DNA of 64,000 nt from Delphinus delphis (GCF_949987515.2 NC_082696.1:32344431-32408430); one strand, 5' to 3'. Counted from the first letter of the stretch, positions 1-11,921 are shown. The notes: a model not told the origin generated them from the sequence alone. Translations and numbers: made by a program.

Positions 1-1020
1 AAGATGAACATTCTTCTCATATCCATTCCCACTTTTTCTAAAAGGCGTCTGGTAAACTCACCTCAGTTTACATGTTCATCCTGAACCAAGCACTGTGGCC
101 ATAGTGAGGGGGTATTTAGAGGGTCAGTCGGGGTCCCATCCTTGCAGTGGCTGTAGAGCAGAGTGAGTCCCAGCCAACACACATGAATGTCCTCACAGGA
201 ACTCTGAGGGAGGGAAGGAGTTATTGGGCAAGGAAACAAAATACAGATCCATGGCCTTATTTATCACTTTTTATCAATTTTTTGGTCTATAATTCCTAGC
301 TTAATTATGGGTCTTGAGCTCTAGAACTTCATACCCAACAACCTCTCAGGCCTACCTCTTTTGGGGAAATGTATAGGCAAATTAACTGAAACAGTTCTAA
401 AAGTGAACTCAGTATTTTCTCCCCTAAAATTTTCTCCTCCCCCTCAATCCTCTCCTTCAGCAAATGGCAGCACCATCTATCCACTTGCTCAAGCCAGATA
501 CCTAGTGTTCATCCTGGATGCCTCATGCTCTCCAGCTGGATATCCATATCTAACTTATTTTCAGATGCTGTGACTTAAATAGTTTATCTGTTGAAATCAT
601 TTCAAAGCATCTTTTCTGACCACAATGGCAGAAATCCATTAAATAGTTCATCTGTCCACTTCTTTCAATTTCCTCTACCATGATCCTGATTCAAGACCTC
701 ATCATTTTTGCATAGACTTCAAAAAAGTTTTCTAAATGATATGCCATTTTGGGCTCCTTTTTACCCCCCCTTTTTAAATTTAAAAAATGTTGAAGTTATA
801 CATGTACATAAAGTAGCAAAAGATTTCACAAAATTTGTTATGAGAAACAACACTAGTCCCCTACTCATCCTTCCTTCATTTCCCTAGAAGGAGCAAACAT
901 CAACAATTTTAGCTGATCATTTAGGTATTTACCTACTAAATAATAAGCTGTATTGCTACTTTTTGATGTTTTCAATTTTAGGTGTTTCCTATGGACTTTC
1001 CCCCGGAAACGGTGAGGACT
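1..1020. other. Intergenic, no gene seen
   Basis: No coding potential or RNA gene is visible. The stretch around 430-720 resembles the wording of a common old mammalian interspersed repeat, but it is too decayed for me to assign a family. The rest is AT-rich unique-looking DNA. Confidence 0.4.
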
Positions 1021-1024
1021 TTCT

Positions 1025-1030
<6 letters not shown>

Positions 1031-1098
<68 letters not shown>
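1031..1098. repeat. Compound (CT)n-(TA)n microsatellite
   Basis: An uninterrupted CT run of about 36 bases passes through a short CTAT bridge into a TA run of about 28 bases. This is a simple-sequence repeat, likely length-polymorphic. Confidence 0.95.
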
Positions 1099-1101
<3 letters not shown>

Positions 1102-2490
1102 TGTGTCATCCCCCTTTTTTCCAGTATAGTTTTATCATAATTTTGGCTTGATATGTTGGATTGACGTTCAATGTTGTACATTATTAAAACTATATAAAAC
1201 TATCCACAGCTGAAGATATTAATGATAGGGTTTTTTCTTCTTATTCCTACTTAATATAGGTCTTTCCTAAGTGGCTTCCTTCTGTTTTTCTTTTCTTTCT
1301 TTTTTTGGGGGTTCTATATCTTTCATATGAGAGGCTCTTCTGAGATGCCTGTTAATGCCTGCTTGTCCATGCGTATTGAAAAGGGAGGGATGATTAGAAG
1401 CTCTGGCTCCGTGAGTGGGGCTTGTTATCTGTGAGATTCACTGTCAGGTGATCTGAGTGGGCCATTTCATTGTGGAGTCACTGATGTTCGTATTTTTAGG
1501 ACTTTCCCCTGGGCCTGGGAATTTTCCCAAAGGAAACCATTCCGCTTTCCTGCCTTAGGAAGAAAGGCAGGCCTGGCTTTCAGCATCCTAGGAGCGGAGA
1601 ATAAAGTCTCCAGGGTTCAGTATCCAGTCTGCTTACATCTTCTAATTGGCCCATTTTTTGTAGGTCAGGCCTTCTTCCAGACACCCATGCCTGGGTGTCT
1701 CCCAGTCAGAAAACTTCTCCCCAGAGAACAAGCCTGTAGTCTTTTCCTGGGTGGGTGAGAAACAGTTGCCCAGCTACGTGAAATGGAGGAGTGGATTTGA
1801 CGGCTTCTTAAATAGATGTTAGACTAGTCCTTCAGTTTATTGAAGGAACAAATGCCACTTGCAGTTAGGGAAAGTACAGCAAAGGGCTAGCCTGAACTGG
1901 GAGGGGTAACCCTGAGGAGAATAAATCAAGACAAACTTATGACAGCAAAATATAAAGGTGTGCCAAAGTTCTGAGTCAGGAGAGATGAAACTGATTGAGA
2001 AACACAGGGACAAAGTTACAGGATGAATAGCAAGTTTGTCAGATGGGGAGAGAGAATGTCCTAAGACTCAATACGTGGAATGCGTTAAGTATTTGCATTC
2101 TGCTGCAAGAAGGGTCATATATCTACTTTGGAGGAGTGTGTGATAGTTATAGATCGTGTCTACAGCCTGTTTTACATTTGGGGTTTTTAATAAATTGTAG
2201 TATTATATCATTTTTAGTTAAGATGTTACCCTATTCATATTTTTGGGGGGAAATGAGCATATTTTTATATTACAACCAAGAGGAACACATCTGGAAAGTA
2301 TTTATGAAGGGAGATATGTGCTCCTGGAAACAGATACTAATAATACATTTTAGTGGGAACTCATGGACATCTGTGTCTGAAATGAATCATGGTGCTTCTT
2401 TTCCTATGTGTTGTATCTCCACTGCAGATTCAAACCCCAGGCAGGGAAAGGCTAGATAGTTTGGGTTTCAGTGCCCACCAAAAAAAGGTA
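1099..2490. other. Intergenic, no gene seen
   Basis: Reading frames open at 2,043-2,459 and 2,389-2,577 are short, lack any recognisable domain, and have no splice or promoter context. I see no confident repeat family here. Confidence 0.4.
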
Positions 2491-2497
2491 GTTCCCC

Positions 2498-2545
2498 AAA
2501 TAATAATAATAACAACAACAAAAATAATAGTAATCATAATATGCA
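2498..2545. repeat. AAT/AAC-rich simple repeat
   Basis: AAT trinucleotides run into AAC trinucleotides and then an irregular AAT tract. It looks like the tail of a decayed retroelement, but no body is recognisable upstream. Confidence 0.6.
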
Positions 2546-3495
2546 CCCTAATGCTCCATACATGGATTCACACCTAAAAATGTAACATCAATAAAATGTA
2601 AATAAAAACGTAAATTTTAAAAAAAGCGCTACAACTGTGTTTTCTTTTAGATGGGAATTCTCTTAATTACTACTAGAAACTCTGAGTCACCTCAAGCCAG
2701 TGTTTCTGTGCTTTATTTGCAAGTCATATGCTAGAGAATAGTTCTCAAGGGCCTGAAGGAAATGTATTTGTGAAATTCACTCTCCTTCCCTGATGTTACA
2801 CATGACATTAGATGGGAAGGACACCCTAAATGGTTTCCTAAGGCACCAGAAAACTCCACCTGTAGGCGCAGGGAAATTCTTCACATACGACCTTGCGCCA
2901 CCTCAGTTGGAGGGCAATTTGTCTTTGGACTCATAGCCATAAAATGTCGGTTGCTATTTTCTTGTACTATATTACTTTAGCATGACGAGCCAATGCCTTG
3001 TTTACCATTTAGCGCATAATGCCTTAATAAATAATTATCTCATTTCACCTACTTTAGAGAAGTTTATTTAAACATCTGTTAATGAATAGAAATGTGCTAA
3101 TATTGTAAGTGTTCAATAACTCAGTTATAATACTTATTTCAGCCAAACAAAAAAATCATAGAAATCAAATTACATTTTTTTTTTTAAAGGAAAAATGCCA
3201 GGTCATGAAGGTGTTGAGGGCCAGTACACTATCTCCGTTCTCGACTTTAGCTGCAATTGTTGTCATCTATATCTAAGTTCTACTCTTTTAAAACTTATAT
3301 CAATTTTATTAATAAAAATAATTGGGTTCTACTGAATTTTATGAGTTTTTAATGCATTTATTATACATTTCTGAGTTTTACACCCAGACACCACTGACCC
3401 CTTCTATGAAAACAGAAGAAAGCTATATAATCAGGAATAGCATTCTTTTGTCAGACGATATAAATGTATTTTTAAGATCTTGTTACATATTTCCT
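2546..3495. other. Intergenic, no gene seen
   Basis: AT-rich DNA without open frames, RNA genes or a recognisable repeat. Confidence 0.4.
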
Positions 3496-3499
3496 TTTT

Positions 3500-3680
3500 G
3501 ATCGTTAGAAAAATAGCACCCATTTACATTACCATCAGCCATAAAAGCATTTACCCTTTTCCTTGCAGCCCTGCCAACACTGAGCTAAATCATTTTTATG
3601 TCTCTAAGAACTGATGAACAGTAAACATCCAGAACCATTAATTTGCATACTAGACCTTCAAATTTCTATGCCAGTTTTCT
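3500..3680 (-). mobile_element. Decayed L1 fragment, ORF2 C-terminal end
   Basis: Read on the minus strand, the phrases around 3,515-3,590 match the order seen at the end of L1 ORF2 in mammals (upper-strand wording like 'cccatttacattaccatcag' then 'ctgccaacactgag'). It is heavily mutated and non-coding. The family cannot be resolved by eye. Confidence 0.4.
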
Positions 3681-4490
3681 TGTTGGAATTAAGACCGCTT
3701 AATACAGGATTTTGCCTGAGAAGAATTCAAGTTATTTACACAATTATACCACTCTGACCATTTCTGTATTCATCGTTTTCTTTAAAAGAAACCATTTGCA
3801 AAAATTCTAGATTACTACATTGTTTATTAACCTTTTCAAAGGTTTTTAGTCTTTTCACATGAACCATTTATTGGCCACATTGTATAATATTGTCCTGATC
3901 TGAAGCTATTAAAATACCTTCAAGATTAATATCAAAATATTTTTAGAGTTTGCAGAGATGTGGACAAATTAATGTGTTTTAATATCACCTTAAAAAAGAA
4001 AACGTTTTCTTAAAATAGGGCAGTAACTGAAAATCTTTTTGATACAAAATTATAGAAATGATAAATAGAAGATAGCAAACATCATTTTAACATACACAGC
4101 TATACCCACAAGAAAGTGAGGGAAGTCTCCAGAGGACAAAAAGGAAAGGAAGGAAACAATACAAAAAGATTGTAAGTTGATTCTTCAGCTTTCTTAGAGG
4201 GGTATGTGAATCCTGACGAACCAGACGCTTGGAAATTAACTGAGCATAAATCCATGCTGATATGGCATGTAGGGAATTGAGCCTACAAAAAGATAAGAAG
4301 TTAGAAATTATATACACATATGGGAAAGGGTAGACTAAAAGTTATCTGTCCCTAACATAGGTAGGTGACAATGAAAATTTTTGGTCTCGGCCAAGGCTCT
4401 AGTTGAAAATAGTTAATAATTCCTTGTAAATTTATAATCATGGACCTGATCACACAATTTTGAGGTTTAAATTGACATCATCTCTGTAGT
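3681..4490. other. Intergenic, no gene seen
   Basis: AT-rich DNA. The short minus-strand open frame at 4,087-4,317 has no recognisable features. Confidence 0.4.
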
Positions 4491-4499
4491 CTGGGAACT

Positions 4500-5670
4500 A
4501 CATACCAATAAATTAACATAAATATGCTCCTAGACTTGTTATAATCCTAGGATAACTGAAATCAAATCACATATGATTGCCATACATAAATCCTAGGAAG
4601 ATAAGCTCACATTCTAAAATTATAAGACACACATGGAAAAAGTCTACCATGAAAAAGATCAGCAGGGAAAAAAGATATGACTAGACCCCACCCCCAAGAA
4701 CAGGATTATCAGACACAAGAATAAAATAAACATGTTAAATGATTAAAGTAGTAGAAACTAAACAAACAAGAACATGAGAAAGATGTTACTATGAAAATTG
4801 CCAAGCAAATTTTGAAAAGAAAAAATAAATTTGTAGAAAAGAAATATATAGTCACTAGAATTTAATAGTTATTGAAAATATTAAACATAAGATTATATGA
4901 ACATAGAGTGTTAGTGAATTGGTAGATTGTAATAAGAAAACTATCCTGAGGGCAACACGATAAAAAATAATGTGAAAGAGAAATGAACATACATGAAGGA
5001 TAGAATGAGGAGGTTCAACATATGTGTAACTGGTACACCATGGGAAGACATTAGTGAGAATAGAAGAGAGGCAAATTTTGTAACTGATATGAACATGGAA
5101 CTCTTTAGAATTTAATAAAGGTAGGAGTCTAAGATTCAAAGTCAAAGCAAGTAGTCAGGAGGATAACAAAACTACATACTTACACTACTGAATCTCAGAA
5201 ATAAAAAGAAGATATTAAGCAATGGGGCACAAAAAAACCCAGACTTATAAATAGCATCGATAACAGCAAGAAGACAATGGAATAATGTAGTCAAAATGTT
5301 CAGAAAAAATAACTGAGACTCTAGATTTTATACCCAGATAAACTATCATTTAAATATGGTCTATTAGGATAATCAAGAGGAAATTTAGTTAGCAAATACT
5401 GCTGAATGAACTATTAAGGAAAGTACTACTTTCCTTAAGAAAGAACAGTAATTGCAAAAAGAAAGGAGAGGCAAGAAGGAAAAAAACTTTTTTACATATT
5501 GGTAAACCTTAAAAAGTGGAGACTGAATATAAAAAAGAATAAGAAATATGATGACCAATTTGTAGCTATAAAACCAAGGTGATACGAATATACTGGGCAA
5601 TATTAGCATGTAAGATATGAGGTGGATTGTTGTAGTTAAATCATTCTTCAGAAGGAGGAAATAATAAGTT
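4500..5670 (+). mobile_element. Old L1/HAL1-like fragment
   Basis: The A-rich plus strand contains degraded phrases typical of old L1 or HAL1 elements, for example around 5,265-5,350 (an 'agaagacaatggaataatg' block followed by 'tatacccagataaactatc'). No open frame survives. Boundaries are approximate, and the call rests on phrase similarity only. Confidence 0.4.
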
Positions 5671-5674
5671 TTTA

Positions 5675-6030
5675 AAGTATTTTTAATATTTATTTTTAAT
5701 TTACACAACAAATTCACTCTATTTGCTGTATATTATGAGTTTTGACAAACACACGGAGTCATGCAGCCAAACTACCATCAAGATGGAACAGAAGAGTTCC
5801 ACTTCTCAAAAAATTCCATCACGACCCTCCTTTGTAGTCCGTTCTTCCCTGTACTCCTAACCACTGGCAACCATAGATCTGTTCACCATCCCTGTAGTTT
5901 TGCCTCTTCCAGACTTCCATATAAATGGAATCACAGAGAATGTACCCTAGTGTGTATGTAACATATACAATTGAGACTCATCCACATTGTTGCATACATC
6001 ATTCTTCCAGTCTTTTTTATTCCTGAGTAG
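5675..6030 (-). mobile_element. L1 3' UTR fragment
   Basis: On the plus strand the order 'aactaccatcaagatggaac', then 'actggcaaccatagatctg', then 'cctcttccagacttccatat', then 'catccacattgttgcatac' is the reverse of the 3' UTR of old mammalian L1s (L1M group). It carries no gene. Confidence 0.6.
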
Positions 6031-6430
6031 TAGTTTTGATAATTCCAACATCTGGTTGACTCAGGGTTAGCATCTGTTGATTATCTTTTCTGTTAAGTAT
6101 TGGTCATATTTTTCTGGTATTTTTTTGTAAATTCACATGTACCATGGGCATTTTGAATACTATGTTGTGAGAATTTGGGTCCTGTTAAAATCCTGTGGCG
6201 AATGTTGACTGATGTTAGCAATCAGGCAACATTCAAACGGAAAGTTCTATCTTGCAATCAGTTGACTGTGGTTGCATTGTCAGTTCAATTTTCAAAGCTT
6301 TGCTATGCTGTGTTGTGTCTGAACTGCACATGCACCTCTCATGGGCCATTCTTGGAATTGTGTACTGTTTTATATTATAGTTAAGTTCTCAAACTCTTTG
6401 CCGTGCTTCTTTTTCCTGTTCTGTACATGC
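6031..6430 (-). mobile_element. Decayed L1 or associated old repeat
   Basis: This continues the reversed L1-like sequence next to 5,675-6,030, with phrases such as 'tattggtcatatttttctgg'. It is strongly diverged, so family and exact ends are uncertain. Confidence 0.35.
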
Positions 6431-6806
6431 ACAGATCAGGTGTAAGCTTGGTTTGTGTCAGGTCACACATATAATTAGGGAGTCCCCTTCCCCAGCTCTC
6501 TCATTTCAGGGATTTCTCCCATATTCTCAGGCTCTTAAGGTTCCTCTCTCTCAGTTCCTTTGGCCAGAAAAGATGGCTCTACTATGCTTCTACAAGACAA
6601 TCACATGTTTGTTTTATCTTTTTGTCCTTTGACCTATTATTGGAATTAAACATATTTCCTAATATTGACCTATTTTTGTATTCATCCAATGAACTCTACC
6701 TGGTCATGATATTTTATAGCATTAATACTGTTAAATTCAACATGTTAATATTTTCTTTAGGATTTCTGCATTAATATTTTCTCTCTCTCAATACACACAC
6801 ACAAAC

Positions 6807-7134
6807 TGCTATGGATTGAAAATGCACCCCCAAAATTCATATGTCTAAGCACCAACTCTCAGTATCATGGTACTTGAAGATGAGGCCTTTGGAAAGTAAC
6901 TAGGGTGGGACCCTCATGATGAGATTAGTGCCCTTATAACAAGAGACACCAGAGAACTTGCTCTCTCTATCATGTGAGAACACAGTGAGAAGGTGGCCAT
7001 CTGCAAGCTAGGATGACAGCCCTCACCAAAACCTGACCATGCTGGCACCCCGATCTCTGCCTTCTAGCCTCCTGTTAGTTAAGCCATCCAGTCTATGGTA
7101 TTTTGTTATGGCAGTATGAGCTGACTAATATACA
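6807..7134 (+). mobile_element. MaLR-type solo LTR (MLT1/MST-like)
   Basis: It starts TGCTATGGATTGAA and ends near CTAATATACA, as expected for an LTR bounded by TG...CA. Internal landmarks in order are 'aaattcatatgtctaagc', 'cttataacaagagacacca', 'tctgcaagctagg' and 'gtattttgttatggcag'. No internal ERV genes adjoin it, so it is a solo LTR. It interrupts an old antisense L1. The subfamily is uncertain. Confidence 0.75.
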
Positions 7135-7189
7135 CATCCTATTGGTTCTGTTTCTCTGGAGAACCTGACTGATGCAGATGCCTTCCTTC

Positions 7190-7850
7190 TTTCTCTATGC
7201 TCTGAAACAATTTAAATTACATTGAAATTCTCTGTGTTCTGAAAATTTGAAAAAAAATCATCCAAAAAGCCATTTTTTATTTGGGATTTCTCTGATTACT
7301 TCTGGGGTTTCTTATGTGGCTGTTCATCTGTTTAGGTTTTATATCTCTTCTGGAGTCAATTATTTTTAAATTTCTGTAAAATCATCTATTTCAGGTTTTC
7401 AAATTTGTTTGCATAGTTATAGAAAATATTGTCGTATAATATCTTATGCTTGCTTTTCAATTGTGGTTATTTCTGTCATTACTTTACCCCTTCAAAATGA
7501 GTGTATCACAGTGTGATTTCTAAATAATTTCAACTTGCATCTCTGTTCCTGCTCTTCATATCTTTGGTTTACCCCAGATGACATCTTTCAAACATTAATG
7601 ATGTTACTGTCCTTCCTCCAAGGTTGTTGGTATACTTTTTGCTATTGTTTAATAATTTTTGTGTTTCAAATTAAGTTTTGTACCTCTGTTCCTACTCAGC
7701 TGTATTTCTCCAGATATTTCTTTTGTTTCCTTCATTTTTTTTCCCCATTTTTTTCATGTGTATGTTTGTTTCTTGGCATATTAGCTACCAATTTGTTTTT
7801 TAAAGGTGAATGGTTTTCATCTTTTTAGCAGCCTATATATTAATTTAATA
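7190..7850 (-). mobile_element. Decayed L1 ORF2 fragment
   Basis: The T-rich plus strand keeps the rhythm of reversed L1 ORF2 (phrases around 7,280-7,420 and 7,535-7,630). It is probably the same element as the sequence left of the LTR at 6,807. No intact frame longer than about 100 codons remains. Confidence 0.4.
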
Positions 7851-8039
7851 AAACAAGGTAATAGAACCGGTGAAGGCTGACCTTGATCCTCTAACCACTT
7901 AACATATTCAGAATAGTTAACACTATTTTATAGTCAATATTAATCAATATTATTATTATAGAATATTCAGCATATTCCTAAATAAAAAATAATTAAAATT
8001 TTTGCTTAGTGTTAAATATCTCAGATTAGAGAATCTTTG

Positions 8040-8690
8040 TGTAGTAGAGACTGCTAACTTTCCCTCAGTATCTCTTCTTCCTCTTTTTTAATAATAAAAC
8101 CCCCTATCAGTTAGAGGCTACATGTCCCATTTTAACTTGCAGTAAGTTGTGCCCACGTGACTATGTTCTAGCCAATGGGATTGAGTGGAAGTGCAACCTC
8201 ATTTCCTGCAAAGGGAATTAATTACCCTCTGCTTTCTTCCTTTTTTTATGTGGGCTGGAACTGAGAGGTGCTGCTCAAGGCAAAACTAGCATAGAGTGTC
8301 TTTGTTGAGATTTAAAAAGATGACCACTCCAGGAAGATAAAGATGTCCTTGCTTTGCCATTGGATTTGATTAAAACACTCACTTTGGACAGATGATTCAC
8401 AACTTCAGACAAACTCATGACCAAAGCTGCCATTTCTTCCCCTTATCCCTAAGCCAATGCTACAGCAGAGTTTGGGCTAAATTTTGCCAGTGAGCTGTCT
8501 TCTACCGTGGGGACAAGAGGACACTCTAAGGAATGCCCAAGCAACAAGAAAGCAGAAACCTGAGTCCCTGGAAGACTTTATGAAGCAGAGCCTACCTCAC
8601 AGATGTAACATGGGAAAGAAATCGATTTATATCTTTTTTGAGCCACTGTATTTTGGGGTCTTATTGTTGTAGTAGCTAAGCCTATACTTT
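8040..8690 (+). mobile_element. Ancient interspersed repeat, family unresolved
   Basis: Landmarks are 'ttctagccaatgggattgag' near 8,168, a mid-section with 'ctgagtccctggaagac' near 8,559, and the tail 'gagccactgtattttggggt' near 8,641. These occur in this order in a known old mammalian LTR or DNA-transposon family whose name I cannot place. The tail overlaps a recent local duplication. Confidence 0.5.
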
Positions 8691-8853
8691 ATACTTTCTC
8701 TTCTTCATGAAGTATTGATTTGATACTTGATATCGACTAAATAAATTCATCTCTTTATTCAACTCCCAAACTTTATACTTTCTCTTCTTCATGAAGTATT
8801 GATTTGATACTTGATATCGACTAAATAAATTCATCTCTTTATTCAACTCCCAA
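8686..8853. repeat. 84 bp exact tandem duplication
   Basis: Bases 8,686-8,769 and 8,770-8,853 are identical by direct reading (each begins 'actttatactttctcttc' and ends 'tcaactcccaa'). Absence of any difference in AT-rich neutral DNA suggests a very recent event or an assembly artefact. Confidence 0.95.
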
Positions 8854-9653
8854 ACTCATTCGGCACAGATAATACCTTCACCAAGAGATGAAATTCAGTC
8901 TTTGTCAGAATGTCACAGAAATGGATCTTGTGGACGCGTAGTGAAGCACATGCCTCCTGTTATATATCTGAGTCATTTTTATTTTGTTTTGTTTTTTCAT
9001 TTTACTAAAATCTATGTGAAATGGGCATCATTCAGCTTACTAGGATAATTGCTTTTTTTTCTCAATGTATTTCTGAGTAGAATATTCTTCCTCTCAAAAG
9101 AAGGGAGGATTTTTTGCCCTAGTGATTCATGGAGGATTTCCAGTCAGTCAACCCCAAGGAAAATTCCAAGGGACTGCAAAAAGTTCATTTTTAGAAAATA
9201 GTGACTCTACAGATGTACAATGTGTCAATTGCCACTGTTGCAATTTTCCTTCTTTGTGCAAATGATGAAAATAACAGAAATAACTCCCTTCATGCCAACT
9301 AAATTTGGGCACACCTAGGGCTTGCAGACCAAGTGAGTTCTTTCAGTGCAGGATGCAATATTTATGTACATGCAGTACCACATTTTGATAAATGTTTGTT
9401 AAATACATAATATGAGCCAAACACTATGCTACACCTAAAATATAAAGATTATCCTTACCTTTGAAACACGTATCATCTGCTAGTGGAAGAGACGAATGAG
9501 TAAAGAGATAATTTTAATATAAAGTAGTTGTTTTGCCAAAAGCGCTGTGCCTGTCAGTTATTAATTTATTGCCTCTCAGCTCCAAATCCATCGTTCTTTG
9601 ACTGCTTGTGATACTGAAATCTTTCTTTCCAGATGGCATGATGTTAAGCTTCG
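8854..9653. other. Intergenic, no gene seen
   Basis: Unique-looking AT-rich DNA. The phrase near 9,395-9,430 ('aatatgagccaaacactatg') may be a trace of an old MIR/L2-type repeat. Confidence 0.35.
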
Positions 9654-9668
9654 TCAGTAGAGGGCGCT
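9654..9668 (+). promoter_or_regulatory. CTCF-like motif
   Basis: TCAGTAGAGGGCGCT fits the core CTCF pattern CCASYAGRKGGCRSY with one mismatch at the first base. It lies about 5.2 kb upstream of the promoter at 14.8 kb. Binding is inferred from the motif alone. Confidence 0.4.
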
Positions 9669-9781
9669 GGAGGGACACTGCAGGAGGTAGGGATGCCTCT
9701 TCCTGGTTCCTGTGTGCATTCCAGCATTCGTGCTCCTGCAATGCTGGGCTAACATGCAGGATGTTCAGTGCAGCTCACCTT

Positions 9782-9924
9782 CAGTGAGTTTCAGCCACAC
9801 CCCTGTAGAAGTCTTTTCAGTGAGTTCCAAAAGTGCCCCAATAGGATTTCCAGCAGTAAGTGCAGCAGTACTCCCCCAAGGCAGTTTGCAGGTGAGTTCT
9901 GGAGTCATCTTAGCTGAGTTCACA
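9782..9924 (+). repeat. Decayed ~36 bp minisatellite
   Basis: CAGTGAGTTT at 9,782, CAGTGAGTTC at 9,818, CAGTAAGTGC at 9,854 and CAGGTGAGTTC at 9,889 start successive units 35-36 bases apart. Further degenerate starts (for example CAGTAAGTTC at 9,985) follow out of register. The units are diverged from one another. Confidence 0.6.
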
Positions 9925-10062
9925 CATCTTCCCATCTCCAGGCAGCAGCATCTGGAGAGTTCTACAGTCACTCCAGCTTCACATCAGTAAGTTCAGTGGC
10001 ACATCCTCACGGCTGGATTCAGCTGGGTTCTGTGGGTGCCCAGAGGGTTCAACAAAACCTCT

Positions 10063-10195
10063 TTTAAAAAAAAAAATTGTATTGGGGTATAATTGATATA
10101 CAATGTTGTGTTAGTTTCAGGTGTACAGCAAAGTGAATCTGTTATACAAATACATATATCCACTCTTTCTTAGATTCTTTCAACAATACCTCTTG
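10063..10195 (-). mobile_element. Short L1 3' tail with target-site duplication
   Basis: The plus strand reads poly(A)-interrupted 'attggggtataattgatat' and 'gtttcaggtgtacagcaaag', the reverse of the cetartiodactyl L1 3' end. Flanks match as 'ttcaacaaaacctctt' (about 10,049) and 'ttcaacaatacctctt' (about 10,180), giving a 16 bp target-site duplication with one mismatch. Confidence 0.7.
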
Positions 10196-10690
10196 CACGT
10201 GGTTCCCTGGCAATTTTTTGGCGAGTCCAGCCAGTACCCAGCCAGCTTCCCAGCCAGTACAACAGCGGCTTCCACAGGCAGCCTCCCAGCAAATCTCATC
10301 AGCACCCCAGCAGGCAATGTCCTACCAACTAGCCTCAGCCCACTAGCATCACTGCAGAAGGCTTCCGCCTTGTAAGTCACAGCCCCCCACAGTCCATGCC
10401 TGCAAGCCTCAGCTTGCTGACTGTGGACCAGCGCTGTAAACTTCTCCACCATCCAGTGGGCAGCAACCACTTCAAAGAGGGCTGAGTCCCAGCCCTGGGG
10501 AGAGCCTCCTTCCTTGGATACTTCTTCAGCCTTGGGGTATTCTTTAGAGTTCTCTTTATTCCCTTTTGGTAGTTTTCTCTGAAAATAGTTAATAATTCTT
10601 TATATTAAGCCATCTCTTTTCAAATTGCCCTGGGGTTTCCGTCTCCTTGCCGGGCTCTGACTTATAAACACTATTATTATATCTTACCCA

Positions 10691-11526
10691 TAAATACACT
10701 GATTGACTTTAACAATAATACATAGCAATTCTTGCCGATACTGAATAAAGCTCATCTTTGCTGGAGAAACATCTGGCAGTCCGTTTGTTTTAGGTCAACA
10801 CATATCACCTGAAAATGAATGCTGAGAAAATAGTGTATCATGCAAGAGAAAATTATTTTCCCTGTCAAGAACTGAAGTACATTATAAATTTAACTCAAAA
10901 GCTCGATAATCCACTGGCCTTGGGGATTAAGTTTGTGGAAAATGGAGTATTAAACAGCCAATACTCAACTTTACTGCCTGACACTGGACACTGAAGTTTC
11001 CGAATAGAACTTCTGTGTGGAAACCCGCAGGCCCACAGGAGTGAGATGGAATTAATTCTTTTTAAAATGATTTTTAAAAACTTCTTTAAAAAATATGAAT
11101 CATGGAATAGCACTTTCCATCTTCCAGAAGCAAGTTCTCATGGAATTGAGGAGGGCATTATCCCTATTACTTTTGTAAGGAGTTACTAATACAAAAGTGT
11201 GAGGTCACACATTCCAGAATTCAGCTCAGTAACACAGCAAATCTCCACTTGGATCCTACCATGTGAAACATACAGTGGGACACAAAGACGAATCCAATTC
11301 CTGCCTTTAAGGAGTTTATCATCAGTAAGGAAGAGACTCACGTATATGACAAATAGAACTTAGGAGAAAATGCAGGATGAGGGCAGAGTGGACTGTGGGA
11401 GAGCAAAGGATACAGTTAGAGCAAGGAGTCGAGCTCAGCCAGAATGTAAAATGCATGGCAGAGTATAATGGGAGGCAAAGGTACAAACACAAATGGGTCA
11501 GGAGAAAGTTCTCAAGTGCTATGCTA
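10691..11526. other. Intergenic, no gene seen
   Basis: No convincing gene. The phrase at 11,205-11,320 (ending 'aaggagtttatcatcag') resembles an old interspersed repeat, but I cannot assign it. Confidence 0.35.
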
Positions 11527-11921
11527 AGAAATTGAGTTAATTCATGGACTTCCCTGGTGCCACAGTGGTTAAGAATCGGCCTGCCAATGCAGGAGACAGG
11601 TTCAATCCCTGGTCCGGGAAGATCCCATATGCCAGCGGAGCATCTAAGCCCGTGCACCACAACTACTGAGCCTGCACTCTAGAGCCCGTGAGCCACAACT
11701 ACTGAGCCCAGGTGCCACAACTACTGAAGCCCACGTGCCTAGAGCTCGTGCTCTGCAACAAGAGGAGCCACTGCAGTGAGAATCCCACACACCACAACAA
11801 AGAGTAGTCCCCGCTCGCCACAACTAGAGAAAGCCCACGTGCGGCAATGAAGACCCAATGCAGCCAAAAATAAAATAATAAATAAATAAATTTATTTTAA
11901 AAACAGAAATTGAGTTAATTC
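11527..11921 (+). mobile_element. CHR-type SINE, long form, with TSD
   Basis: The tRNA-like head ('cttccctggtgccacagtgg', B-box-like 'ggttcaatccc') is followed by repeated 'cacaactactga' units and ends in an AATAAATAAA tail. The 17 bp target-site duplication 'agaaattgagttaattc' is exact at 11,527-11,543 and 11,905-11,921. Confidence 0.92.

Larger units (their letters stand above)
9700..10690. repeat. Old CAG-rich repeat unit, unclassified
   Basis: The stretch is much richer in CAG, CAGC and CCAGC than its surroundings. Its right end (10,545-10,680) has wording often seen at the end of old LTRs ('ttctttatattaagccatc', then 'gcccctggggtttcc'-like text). It was later split by a short L1 tail at about 10,063-10,180. 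I could not name the family. Minor open frames in it have no protein similarity that I recognise. Confidence 0.45.

Noticed and set aside
1070..1098. TATA-like string
   Set aside because: Part of a TA microsatellite with no CpG island or exon downstream.
2043..2459. Plus-strand frame of 138 codons
   Set aside because: No recognisable domain, codon preference or splice signals; likely chance, although no repeat explains it.
2890..2910. Possible reversed CTCF motif (GCGCCACCTCAGTTGG)
   Set aside because: Only the inner half fits the core pattern.
10121..10470. Ala/Ser/Pro-rich frames on both strands
   Set aside because: They lie in the CAG-rich repeat block and partly inside an inserted L1 tail; composition explains the openness.
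11545..11620. tRNA-like A and B boxes
   Set aside because: They belong to the tRNA-derived head of a SINE, not a functional tRNA gene; no full cloverleaf or acceptor stem is present.
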